From the NCBI GenBank assembly GCA_030592835.1, contig JAUVIJ010000013.1, forward strand, positions 1-16,144: a stretch of DNA of 16,144 nt, in the 5' to 3' direction. A model generated the notes under the pieces. It saw only the letters and a list, made by a program, of their open reading frames with translations. It was not told where the DNA came from and did no database searches. The stretch's first letter is position 1, and each line of letters starts with the position of its first letter. Positions 6,382-14,321 of this stretch are shown piece by piece. Origin of the DNA: Candidatus Cloacimonadota bacterium (GTDB taxonomy: Bacteria; Cloacimonadota; Cloacimonadia; Cloacimonadales; TCS61). Both the position numbers and the translations under genes were made by a program.

Positions 6382-8217
6382 ATGGGCAAAGTAAAGATCT
6401 TATCCGAAGAAGTGGCAAATCGAATTGCAGCTGGTGAAGTAATAGAACGCCCAGTCTCGATAGTTAAGGAATTGGTCGAAAATGCTATCGATGCTAAAGC
6501 AGATAAAATAATAGTGACTATTGAGAATGGTGGGAAAAAATTAATTCAGGTCATAGACAACGGTCTGGGAATGTCAGAAGATGATGCTTTACAGGCTTTT
6601 GAACGACACGCCACCAGTAAGATCAGAACTATAGATGATATTTTTAATATCTCTACGCTCGGTTTTAGAGGGGAAGCACTTTCCAGTATAGCTTCGATCA
6701 GCCGTTTGATCCTTACAACCAGAGATGCTGGCAGTGAACTGGCTTCCCGGGTTGAATTCATTTCCGGAAAATTAATGGATTTCACCAAAACGTCAGCTAA
6801 AATTGGAACCAGTATAATAGTGACAAAACTCTTTACCAATGTACCTGCCAGGAAAAAATTCCTGAAGTCAGATCAAGTCGAATTGAGACATATTTTGAAT
6901 TATGTTCATTATCAATCTATTCTGCATCCGGATATTCACTTTATTTTCAGATCAAACAATGTTGAAAAATTGAACTATCCGATTGTTGAGAGTGTGGAAA
7001 AAAGATTGATAGCAGTTTTTGGAAAACCTTTTATCAATAAGGATTTGATCATTATAGATGAACAACAACAGGATGCTCATCTTACCGGATATATCAGCGG
7101 ACTCGAAATAGAGGAAACCGATCTGATCGAATTCAGGTATATATTTCTTAATGGAAGATTTATCAAGGATAAGATTATTCTTCACAGCATTCGTTCAGCT
7201 TATGAGCCTTTTCTTAAAAAGATCAGATTTTTTAAATCAGGAAAGATCCCTCCCTTTATTCTCTTTCTGCAAATGGATCCCGGTAAAGTTGATTTCAATG
7301 TTCATCCTGCCAAACTTGAAGTCAGGTTTAGAGATTCGGGCTGGGTATATAATTTCGTAAAAAACACCATAACAAAAATGTTGTTAGATTACGAAGATGA
7401 AAAATTCAGAAACATCAAAGAACGAATGCATACCGGTACTCAGACTGCAAAGATCACAGATATCGATAAAAAACTATTCACTACAAGATCAGAAAGAAAA
7501 CGTTTTTCGGAAATAAAAAAAGAAATGACTCAATTATATCAGCCCGATTTATTTAAACAAAATATTGAACTTGATAGATCCTTACAAGAAAAAATATCCG
7601 GTCAGAAATCCGCTCTTTTTGTGCGACCTGAGGAAGAATTTATCAATCCCTGGCAGTTGCACCAGAGTTATATCTTTGTTCAAGTTGATGATGGTCTGCT
7701 GATCATAGACCAGCATGCCGCCCATGAGCGCATTATCTATGAAAAAATCCTGCATAGAATCCATGGTGCACCTGCTCAAACACAGAAACTGCTCTTTCCT
7801 CTGGTATTGGATCTTCCACCGTATCTCGGTGAGATCATATCTCAGTTGATCACAGAGAAAATGGAGTTATTTCACAAGATCGGTTTTTCGATCAAATCCT
7901 TCAGTAACAACTCTGTGGTAATCGATGCAATCCCTGCTGAACTCCAGGATTGGAAAGGGGGGGATGTCTTCATAGAAATCCTTAAAACACTGGAAGAGGA
8001 ATTCTCCGAAACTGAAGATTTCCGGGACAGTATTTCGAAATCGGTTGCCTGTAAAACAGCTATTAAAGCCGGAAAAAAAATGTCGAAAAAAGAGATGCTG
8101 TCACTGATCAACGATCTTTTTGCCTGTGAAATACCCTACTATTGTCCCCATGGCAGACCTCTGATCATCAAAATGCCTCTTGTGGAATTTGAGAAAAAAT
8201 TCAAACGGATCGAATGA
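6382..8217 (+). CDS. mutL: DNA mismatch repair protein MutL (endonuclease type)
   Basis: The 611-residue protein has the GHKL ATPase N-terminus, with catalytic Glu30 and Asn34 in ELVENAIDA, DNGLGM at 59-64, TSK at 78-80 and GFRGEAL at 94-100. A transducer domain follows (with FNVHPAKLEVRF near 311), then a variable linker and the C-terminal dimerisation domain. That domain carries the metal-binding nuclease motif DQHA(X)2E(X)4E (Asp443, Glu449, Glu454) and CPHGRP (from Cys588). So this MutL should nick the discontinuous strand itself, as in bacteria without MutH. The ATG at 6382 gives the classic start MGKVKILSEEVANRIAAGEV but has only a weak ribosome site, suggesting coupling to upstream translation. 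The stop overlaps the miaA start (ATGA). Confidence 0.97.
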   Translation: MGKVKILSEEVANRIAAGEVIERPVSIVKELVENAIDAKADKIIVTIENGGKKLIQVIDNGLGMSEDDALQAFERHATSKIRTIDDIFNISTLGFRGEALSSIASISRLILTTRDAGSELASRVEFISGKLMDFTKTSAKIGTSIIVTKLFTNVPARKKFLKSDQVELRHILNYVHYQSILHPDIHFIFRSNNVEKLNYPIVESVEKRLIAVFGKPFINKDLIIIDEQQQDAHLTGYISGLEIEETDLIEFRYIFLNGRFIKDKIILHSIRSAYEPFLKKIRFFKSGKIPPFILFLQMDPGKVDFNVHPAKLEVRFRDSGWVYNFVKNTITKMLLDYEDEKFRNIKERMHTGTQTAKITDIDKKLFTTRSERKRFSEIKKEMTQLYQPDLFKQNIELDRSLQEKISGQKSALFVRPEEEFINPWQLHQSYIFVQVDDGLLIIDQHAAHERIIYEKILHRIHGAPAQTQKLLFPLVLDLPPYLGEIISQLITEKMELFHKIGFSIKSFSNNSVVIDAIPAELQDWKGGDVFIEILKTLEEEFSETEDFRDSISKSVACKTAIKAGKKMSKKEMLSLINDLFACEIPYYCPHGRPLIIKMPLVEFEKKFKRIE

Positions 8218-9155
8218 AACATAAAATTCCGGTTATTATGCTGCAGGGTCCAACTGCAGTAGGTAAAAGTGCTCTGGCTTTCGAGATAGCCGGAAAACTC
8301 AATACTGATATTATTTCCGCCGATTCCAGACAGGTCTACAAATTTCTCGATATCGGTACTGCCAAACCATCCCAGGAAGATCAACAACTTGTTAAACATC
8401 ATCTCATCGATATTGTTTTTCCAGATCAGGAATATAACGCCGGAAAATTTGCACAGGATGCGACATACATTATTCAAGACCTGACAGAATCAGGGAAAGT
8501 ACCATTTATTGTCGGTGGTACCGGGTTTTATACAAAAGCTCTGATCTCAGGATTGGCAGTCATTCCCGAAGTTCCCAGACAAGTTCGGGAAAAACTCTAT
8601 CAACAATTCCGGGAACATGGTTCTGAGAACCTGTATCTTAAATTATCAAAAGCCGACCCCGTTGCAGCTAAAGGAATAAAACAAAATGACATCCAGAAAC
8701 TGCTTAGAGCACTCGAAGTTTACGAATATACTGGTAAACCGATATCTTTCTATTGGCAGGAACAACTTGAGAAAAAAATCTTTCAACCTCTGAATATATT
8801 CCTGACAGACTCGAGAGAAAAAATATATCAGAGGATCGATCATCGTGTGGAATTGATGATGAAATACGGATTGTTATCTGAAATAGAAACATTATTAAAA
8901 AAAGGTTATAAAGAAGATGATCCAGGCATGAATACAGTAGGTTACAAAGAATTCTATCCCTATTTCCGACGAGAAAAAGCCTTGGATATTTGTATCGAAG
9001 AAGCAAAAAAAAATACTCGTAATTTAGCAAAACGTCAGTTCACCTGGTTCAAAAAAATAGATTTTGATTTGACATTAGATGCCTCTAATATTAATATTTC
9101 ATATATTATCGATAAAATTAACGGATTTCTGAAGAGTACAAAAGGTGATTTATGA
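8214..9155 (+). CDS. miaA: tRNA dimethylallyltransferase
   Basis: The 313-residue protein is MiaA, which adds a dimethylallyl group from DMAPP to N6 of adenosine 37 in tRNAs that read codons beginning with U. Visible are the P-loop GPTAVGKS (12-19), DSRQVY (37-42) with the general-base Asp, DIGTAKP, IVGGTGFY (99-106), the region after about 200 that recognises tRNA, and RNLAKRQFTWFKK near the C-terminus. Length is normal. It begins inside the mutL stop (ATGA overlap) and ends inside the next start in the same way, so mutL, miaA and the PPIase gene are translationally coupled. A mutL-miaA pairing is common in bacteria, where hfq may follow; here a prolyl isomerase gene follows instead. Confidence 0.97.
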   Translation: MKHKIPVIMLQGPTAVGKSALAFEIAGKLNTDIISADSRQVYKFLDIGTAKPSQEDQQLVKHHLIDIVFPDQEYNAGKFAQDATYIIQDLTESGKVPFIVGGTGFYTKALISGLAVIPEVPRQVREKLYQQFREHGSENLYLKLSKADPVAAKGIKQNDIQKLLRALEVYEYTGKPISFYWQEQLEKKIFQPLNIFLTDSREKIYQRIDHRVELMMKYGLLSEIETLLKKGYKEDDPGMNTVGYKEFYPYFRREKALDICIEEAKKNTRNLAKRQFTWFKKIDFDLTLDASNINISYIIDKINGFLKSTKGDL

Positions 9156-10003
9156 TAGTAGCCATAGTGAATAATTACAAGATAAAATACCATGAATATC
9201 AAGCTGAATTGGATAAAGTTCTTTTAAAATTAAAACTCGAACAACCGACTCCCGAAGCCAAGATGAGAGCCATAGAGCAACTGGTAGATGGTTATTTATT
9301 GCTGACTCAGGCTCGAAAGATTAAATTTGATATTTCCTGTGATGAGATCGATACCAGATTTGTGGATTATTCCATGAATTTTGAATGTCAGGAGGAATTT
9401 ATCGAAGATCTTAAAAAACTGAATATGGATCTCGATGGATTTCGGGATAAGATCCGTGATGAACTGTGCATTAAACATTATGTTAAAGAGAAGTTCTCCC
9501 CTCAAATCGATATATCTCAAGATAAACTGGAAGAGATCTATAATGAGAATCACGAAGCTTTTGTTACTCCTGACGCTGTCAAAGCCTCTCATATTCTGAT
9601 CCGTGAAACAGATGAAGCCGGTAAAATCAAGGCACAGAAGATCAGAGACTCTATTAATAACCCTGAAGACTTTTACAAACATGCCAGGGAATGTTCCGAA
9701 TGTCCGAGTAACTGTAATTCTGGTGATCTTGGTTATATCACCCGGGGGAAGATGATAAAAGAATTCGAAGATGTTATTTTCAATCTTTCCGTGAATGATA
9801 TCATCCAACCCATAAAAACTCAGTTCGGTTACCATATCATTATGGTTACAGGGATAAAAAAGCGAAAAATAGCTGGTTTTGACGAGATAAAAGAAGCTCT
9901 GATCGATCGATTAAAAAAGATCGACTGTGAACTTCGCTTGATAAAACATTTAAAAGAACTACGTGTCAAAGCTGATATTGAAATCTATCAGGATAGACTT
10001 TAA
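9152..10003 (+). CDS. Parvulin-type (PpiC/SurA-like) peptidyl-prolyl cis-trans isomerase, apparently cytoplasmic
   Basis: The 283-residue protein has a helical N-terminal region (about 1-135) resembling the SurA/NifM chaperone part. It is followed by a rotamase domain (about 140-235) with ASHILI (His147), the CSECPSNCNSGDLGYITRG stretch, the Phe/Glu-rich EFEDVIFNLSVNDI, and FGYHIIMV (His228). These are the usual parvulin landmarks, with active-site histidines at both ends of the fold. There is no signal peptide or lipobox at the ATG, so it should act in the cytoplasm, unlike SurA or PrsA; NifM is a comparable cytoplasmic case. The start overlaps the miaA stop and has AAGGTGAT upstream. The clients are unknown. 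Three cysteines (181, 184, 188) in the CSECPSNC segment are close enough for metal binding or redox, but CPS at this place is common in the family. Confidence 0.9.
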   Translation: MIVAIVNNYKIKYHEYQAELDKVLLKLKLEQPTPEAKMRAIEQLVDGYLLLTQARKIKFDISCDEIDTRFVDYSMNFECQEEFIEDLKKLNMDLDGFRDKIRDELCIKHYVKEKFSPQIDISQDKLEEIYNENHEAFVTPDAVKASHILIRETDEAGKIKAQKIRDSINNPEDFYKHARECSECPSNCNSGDLGYITRGKMIKEFEDVIFNLSVNDIIQPIKTQFGYHIIMVTGIKKRKIAGFDEIKEALIDRLKKIDCELRLIKHLKELRVKADIEIYQDRL

Positions 10004-10014
10004 GATCCAATTAT

Positions 10015-10036
10015 TGTAACCTCAAAATCAGTTACA
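10015..10036 (+). repeat. Small inverted repeat just upstream of the pdxJ ribosome binding site
   Basis: TGTAAC (10015-10020) and GTTACA (10031-10036) form a perfect 6-bp inverted repeat around a 10-base loop. GGGAG, the pdxJ ribosome site, follows at once (10037-10041), 6 bases before the ATG at 10048. It lacks a T-run, so it is not a terminator. It could be a weak RNA hairpin or an operator half-site pair, and chance is also possible at this length. Confidence 0.35.
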
Positions 10037-10047
10037 GGGAGTTAATA

Positions 10048-10755
10048 ATGACTTTACTTGGAGTAAATATCGATCATGTTGCCACAATAAGAGAAGCTCG
10101 TGGAGGTATTGAACCTGAACCAGTCCAGGCGGCTGCAATTGCTGAACAGAATGGCGCTGATCAGATAACTGTACATCTCAGAGAGGACAGAAGACATATT
10201 CAGGATAGAGACCTGAAAATTCTGCGAGAGACCATCCAGACAAAACTGAACCTGGAAATGGCGGCAACAGTGGAAATGCTTAAGATTGCAAAGACCATTA
10301 TGCCTGATACTATAACTCTGGTTCCGGAAAAAAGAGAAGAGCTTACAACCGAAGGTGGTTTACAATTAAAAGCTGAATACAAACAATATATTGATCAGAT
10401 CAGACAGGCTGGTATTGAAGTAAGTGTGTTTATCGAGCCGGATCTGAAAATGATCCGATTTGCCCATACTTTAGGCGCAGATGCTGTTGAGATCCATACC
10501 GGAAAATACGCAAACCTGAAAGATAAGAAAGAGTTGAACCTGGAAATTGCTAAAATAAAAAAAGCTGCTGAAGAAATCGGTAAATTGGGAATGAGGGTAG
10601 TGGCAGGGCATGGATTGAACTATCATAATATCCTGGATCTGGTAGAATTGGACTTGATTGAAGAATATAATATCGGTCACAGCATAATTTCCAGAGCTGT
10701 CTTTACAGGGTTGGCTGAAGCTGTTTATACAATGAAACAGCTTATAACCTATTAA
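10048..10755 (+). CDS. pdxJ: Pyridoxine 5'-phosphate synthase
   Basis: The 235-residue TIM-barrel protein condenses 1-deoxy-D-xylulose 5-phosphate with 3-amino-2-oxopropyl phosphate to pyridoxine 5'-phosphate, in the DXP-dependent vitamin B6 pathway. The family signatures are LGVNIDHVATIREARGG at the N-terminus, HLREDRRHI with His43, Glu70 in LEMAATVEM, VPEKREELTTEGGL, HTGKYA, and AGHGLNY with His188. His43, Glu70 and His188 appear to match the catalytic His45, Glu72 and His193 of the E. coli enzyme. A good GGGAG site is spaced 6 bases from the ATG. It is the last gene of the plus-strand operon, 44 bases after the PPIase gene, and a hairpin follows 8 bases after its stop. Presence of pdxJ implies pdxA and the other DXP-route genes elsewhere in the genome. 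Confidence 0.97.
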   Translation: MTLLGVNIDHVATIREARGGIEPEPVQAAAIAEQNGADQITVHLREDRRHIQDRDLKILRETIQTKLNLEMAATVEMLKIAKTIMPDTITLVPEKREELTTEGGLQLKAEYKQYIDQIRQAGIEVSVFIEPDLKMIRFAHTLGADAVEIHTGKYANLKDKKELNLEIAKIKKAAEEIGKLGMRVVAGHGLNYHNILDLVELDLIEEYNIGHSIISRAVFTGLAEAVYTMKQLITY

Positions 10756-10762
10756 TGTTTTA

Positions 10763-10789
10763 AACCCAGATAATGCATTATCCGGGGTT
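10763..10789. terminator. Hairpin between convergent operons, probable bidirectional terminator
   Basis: AACCC pairs with GGGTT at the ends and GATAAT pairs with ATTATC inside, giving an 11-bp imperfect stem with a small internal loop. It lies between the pdxJ stop (10755) and the stop of the convergent GGDEF-like gene (10788-10790), whose TAA it partly includes. The T-run is weak on both strands, so strength is uncertain, but the position between two convergent operons supports a terminator. Confidence 0.55.
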
Positions 10790-11738
10790 AATATATAGTT
10801 ACATTATCGTCTTCTTTTCGGGTTGATTCAAACGCCGCTTCTTTGGATTTTCTGAGCAATTCTTCCAGATTATCCTCTTTATTCTTTTTCTCGATCACAC
10901 CCCAGCCGACCTTAAAATTATTAAAAAGGGATAATTTCTTGATTTTTTCATCAACCCTGTAGATTGCTATCAACGATATATTTTCATGTGTTTCGGGCAT
11001 TGTTATCACAAATGTGTCCTGATATATATGTCCGATAAGGTCAGTTTCTCTAAGATGTTCTGTTAAAATACAAGATATTTGTTTGAGTAGAGAATCGGTA
11101 TTTTTCTTTCCTATTGTTCCGATTATATTCTCGAAATTGTCCAGCTTCAGAGTAATAATGGAAATATCTCTATTATATCTTTTAGCATGAAACAACATTT
11201 TTTCAGTTTTTTCATAAAAGGTTTTATATGAATACATACCAGTTATCTTATTGACATCAGTCATCCGTTCGATTAACATACGTTGATTGACAAAGCTGAC
11301 GATCATACTAATTATTGAAGCATATATTTCTAATACTGTGATTTCGGAATTTGTATATTCTCCTTCCATTCTGTCGATGAAAATGAAACCCAGGAGTTCA
11401 AGGTTATTGTGAACAGGTAAAATTACTAAATGGGAAAATTCTTTTTCCAAATTTATAATATTACTGATTTTTATTTTTAACGGTTTCAGATTCGATAAAT
11501 CCCTGATTAATTGATCATCCGACGAGAAAATAGTGTTTTTCTCATAACAATGACTGATATTTCTGGCAATTTTTAACCTGTATAAATTTGACTTCGACAG
11601 TTTCAGGAAAATACCCACACTTTGAAATTCAAAATCTGCTTCAATTTCACGTATTATTTTGCTTAAATTCTCTTCCAGGTTTTTATCCTTCAGAAGTGTA
11701 TTAAGCAGTTTATTGAATTTTGTAACTGTTAAATTCAT
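10788..11738 (-). CDS. GAF-like sensor protein with a degenerate GGDEF domain
   Basis: The 316-residue protein has no membrane segment or signal peptide. Residues about 1-150 look like a GAF-type ligand-binding domain (VGIFLKLSKSNLYRLKIARN, then VILPVHNNLELLGFIFIDR, then a long helix to 150). Residues about 160-310 follow the diguanylate cyclase fold, including the entry motif KITGMYSYKTF (normally LTGL.N...F). The catalytic loop reads YQDTF (239-243) where active enzymes have GGDEF or GGEEF, so cyclase activity is unlikely. It may instead bind nucleotide or act as a regulatory partner. It starts at ATG 11738 with a good GAGGTGG site and lies 27 bases after the DUF4139 gene, as the last gene of the minus operon. 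The GAF ligand cannot be read from the sequence. Confidence 0.75.
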   Translation of the reverse strand: MNLTVTKFNKLLNTLLKDKNLEENLSKIIREIEADFEFQSVGIFLKLSKSNLYRLKIARNISHCYEKNTIFSSDDQLIRDLSNLKPLKIKISNIINLEKEFSHLVILPVHNNLELLGFIFIDRMEGEYTNSEITVLEIYASIISMIVSFVNQRMLIERMTDVNKITGMYSYKTFYEKTEKMLFHAKRYNRDISIITLKLDNFENIIGTIGKKNTDSLLKQISCILTEHLRETDLIGHIYQDTFVITMPETHENISLIAIYRVDEKIKKLSLFNNFKVGWGVIEKKNKEDNLEELLRKSKEAAFESTRKEDDNVTIY

Positions 11739-11765
11739 TTTCCACCTCGACTTTAAATAATGAAC

Positions 11766-13106
11766 TTAATATTCGATCCTTTCAGTCCAGTTTATGGTAA
11801 AGGTCTCTCCTGCTTTCAATTCTTTCACAAATTCCACTTTTGTAGCACTTTTTTTAACGAAATCGACATTCTCATTCCTAATGGTCCAGTATCCATATAA
11901 ATTATGAATAACCGTTATGACTTTATCATCCTCGGACCTGTTTTTTAATGTTACTGCCATATCTTTTTCATGGATTTTTTTACCCTCTTTTCGTTGATCG
12001 AGGATCTCAGTTTCTCCAATAAGATCAAAGGCAAAACCCGTTGTGAGGATAACTTTTTCCTCCCTGGGAATATGGCCGACCCAATCTTCTCCAATAAATT
12101 CCAGGTTCTCATCCTCAACATCGAGCTTATAAATTTTCACTACTCCTTTGGGTAAAGGTATTCCTAAACCGGCTTTATCGGAATTCGTGAATTCGATCAT
12201 ACTGATAACTTTATCGGAAGTCGTAATATATTCATAGCGTGATTTTGCTTTTACATCTGTAGTGGGGAAGAGGCGCAATTGTTTTGTCTGCATATTGTTT
12301 ATCGATACTTTTTCGCTGAGAGTATAGAGATGGAAATCATGAAAAGCTTTCTCCTCGAATTCTGGTGCCGATACTCCTTCTGCGAACATGAAAGGTTCCA
12401 TTTTCTTATCTCTGCCAAAATAGATATCATCTCTCATTTTACGGACATCACCTGCTATCAGTTTAAGTTTTGTGTCATGGAATCCTTTACCGGTTTCATT
12501 GGTTAGTGTGACCCATGAGCTTAATTGCAGTTTTTCATTAACATCATCCCAGACAGCGTTATAGGTGACTTCCCAACGCATGCCACTGCAAATGTAGGAA
12601 AAATCGATCGGGTATTTACCGGCTTTTTCTGCCTGGATCCGCCAGTGTAAAGTAGGTTTAAGAAAAAAATTCTCCGGTAGTTTTTCCAGATCAATATTAC
12701 GCAGCTCACTTTTCTTGATCAAGATCAGATTTTCGGAACTCTCTTCAATAATTCCCAGGGATTCATGATCCTGAAATTGTAATATTCCGGAAAATTTATC
12801 ATCGGTGTTCGTAAAGATCTCGATCTTTTTTCCTATATATTTCTGCAGGATCTTGTTTGTGTTGGCAAGGTCGTATTCATAATTTTGCGAAAATAGATCC
12901 AAACCCTTTTTCTTAGATTTGATAATAACCGAGTTCGCTTCGATCATGCTCGGGATATCATCCAGAAATATATCTTGAATACCTTTTTTCAGATCCAGTT
13001 CGAGATCTGTTCTCACCAAGGCAAAATTATCGTTGTAAACTGTCACCTGATTGGCAAACAGTGATAATACTATCAGCATTATAAATATTAACATCAGATT
13101 TTTCAT
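11766..13106 (-). CDS. Secreted DUF4139 domain-containing protein
   Basis: The 446-residue protein starts with a signal peptide (hydrophobic residues 4-17, likely cleavage after SLFA around residue 18), so it is exported. The mature part begins with a beta-rich segment (VTVYNDNFALVRTDLELDL) typical of proteins that carry DUF4139. Later it has the recognisable core HWRIQAEKAGKYPIDFSYIC, MRWEVTYNAVWDD and LSSWVTLTNETGKGFHDTKLKLIAGDV, ending in a C-terminal beta domain (LKAGETFTINWTERIEY). Function of this family is unknown. No lipobox is seen, so it is periplasmic, surface-bound or secreted. The start codon overlaps the uridine kinase stop (ATGA) and uses the GGAGGTGG site inside that gene. Assignment rests on recognised motif text, not on a search. 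Confidence 0.8.
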   Translation of the reverse strand: MKNLMLIFIMLIVLSLFANQVTVYNDNFALVRTDLELDLKKGIQDIFLDDIPSMIEANSVIIKSKKKGLDLFSQNYEYDLANTNKILQKYIGKKIEIFTNTDDKFSGILQFQDHESLGIIEESSENLILIKKSELRNIDLEKLPENFFLKPTLHWRIQAEKAGKYPIDFSYICSGMRWEVTYNAVWDDVNEKLQLSSWVTLTNETGKGFHDTKLKLIAGDVRKMRDDIYFGRDKKMEPFMFAEGVSAPEFEEKAFHDFHLYTLSEKVSINNMQTKQLRLFPTTDVKAKSRYEYITTSDKVISMIEFTNSDKAGLGIPLPKGVVKIYKLDVEDENLEFIGEDWVGHIPREEKVILTTGFAFDLIGETEILDQRKEGKKIHEKDMAVTLKNRSEDDKVITVIHNLYGYWTIRNENVDFVKKSATKVEFVKELKAGETFTINWTERIEY

Positions 13107-13744
13107 TTTCCACCTCCGGATATCTTTTTCTTATTTAAAATATCTCTGATTTTGGTTATGATCATATCGATCCCGATTTTATTGAAACCACCTTCGGGAA
13201 TAATTATATCTGCAAACCTTTTACTTGGTTCTACAAATTCCAGGTGCATCGGTCTGACCGTATTCAAGTACTGATTCATGATAGATTCCAGTTCTCTACC
13301 TCTTTCTTTCATATCACGGCTGATCCTTCTTAATATCCTGATATCAGCATCGGTATCGACGAAGATTTTAATATCACACATATTCCTGATATCTTCCTGA
13401 TCAAAGATCAATATTCCTTCGAGAATGATTATCTTGTTGGGATTCTTGAGTATTGTTTCTTTTTTTCGTAAATGCGTAACATAATCAAATAATGGCATCC
13501 GGATCGGTACTCTCTGTTTAAGAGACTTCAAATGATCAAGCAGCAAATCAGTATCAAAACTACGAGGATGATCAAAATTGATTTTATGCCTTTCTTCTAA
13601 TGTCACTTGCTCAAAAGACTTATAGTAGGAATCCTGCGTAATAATCGTTATATTTTCCTGGATTTCCTTGATAATTGCATCGGCAATTGTAGTTTTTCCT
13701 GAGCCGGTTCCTCCAGCAATACCTATGATTACCGGTTGTGGCAT
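13103..13744 (-). CDS. udk: Uridine kinase
   Basis: The 213-residue protein phosphorylates uridine (and usually cytidine) to the monophosphate in pyrimidine salvage. It shows the P-loop AGGTGSGKT (10-18), TQDSYYK with the catalytic-loop Asp near 38, NFDHPRSFDTDLL, PLFDYVTHLR, the Walker B-like IIILEGILIF, and RRISRDMKERGR of the lid, followed by RPMHLEFVEPSKRFADIIIPEGG. Length and order match Udk; phosphoribulokinase would be longer. The ATG at 13744 has AAGGAGT. It follows the methyltransferase gene by 13 bases and overlaps the DUF4139 gene by 4, so it sits inside a tight operon. Confidence 0.95.
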   Translation of the reverse strand: MPQPVIIGIAGGTGSGKTTIADAIIKEIQENITIITQDSYYKSFEQVTLEERHKINFDHPRSFDTDLLLDHLKSLKQRVPIRMPLFDYVTHLRKKETILKNPNKIIILEGILIFDQEDIRNMCDIKIFVDTDADIRILRRISRDMKERGRELESIMNQYLNTVRPMHLEFVEPSKRFADIIIPEGGFNKIGIDMIITKIRDILNKKKISGGGK

Positions 13745-13757
13745 TTGAACTCCTTTT

Positions 13758-14321
13758 TTAACCTGCTAAAAACCTGGTTATTTCGAGACCCGATTCAATT
13801 ATTACTGTTTCTGTTGAGAAAATAGGATTATTCCTGACAAAGTCAAGATATTCGTGAACTGATTTCTCGTGGGATACGACATTATCGGCGATTATTAAAG
13901 CATTTTTATTCAGGATCGGTAACAGTGATTTCAGATAATCGATATATTCCGGTTTACATGCATCAATGAAAATAAAATCATAACAACAGTTCAGCTTCGG
14001 AATAATATTCTTAGCTAATCCCAGAATAAAATTGATATTTGTTATCCCTCTGAGATTTTCTCTGGCCAAATTTAATCTATCTTTATCAATTTCTATCGTA
14101 TCAACATCTACTCCAAGTTTTTCCGCAGCCAAAGCTAACCAGAAAGTTGAGAAACCGTTGGAAGTTCCTATCTCCAGAAGCTTTGAGGGTTTGTTCCGTA
14201 ATACTTCTTCATAGAGAAATCTACCGGTCTCAAAACCAATATTCCATAATCTACTGTTGTTCGATTTCTGGACATTGAATTTGTCCAGTATCAGTTTGTA
14301 TTCTTTTATTAGTTCTTCCAT
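13758..14321 (-). CDS. Small class I SAM-dependent O-methyltransferase (COG4122-type)
   Basis: The 187-residue Rossmann-fold protein resembles the catechol/caffeoyl-CoA O-methyltransferase group. The SAM-binding motif is LLEIGTSNGFSTFWLA (48-63), the ribose-binding acidic residues lie in DTIEIDKDRL (74-83), and FIFIDACKPEY (117-126) and ADNVVSH (145-151) provide Asp120, Asp146 and Asn147, which match the usual divalent-metal ligands. A bacterial relative, TrmR, methylates wobble uridines in tRNA, so a tRNA substrate is possible, but the sequence does not decide between tRNA, phenolic or other acceptors. The start overlaps the end of the glycosyltransferase gene by 13 bases, and the ribosome site is weak, suggesting translational coupling. 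Confidence 0.82.
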   Translation of the reverse strand: MEELIKEYKLILDKFNVQKSNNSRLWNIGFETGRFLYEEVLRNKPSKLLEIGTSNGFSTFWLALAAEKLGVDVDTIEIDKDRLNLARENLRGITNINFILGLAKNIIPKLNCCYDFIFIDACKPEYIDYLKSLLPILNKNALIIADNVVSHEKSVHEYLDFVRNNPIFSTETVIIESGLEITRFLAG

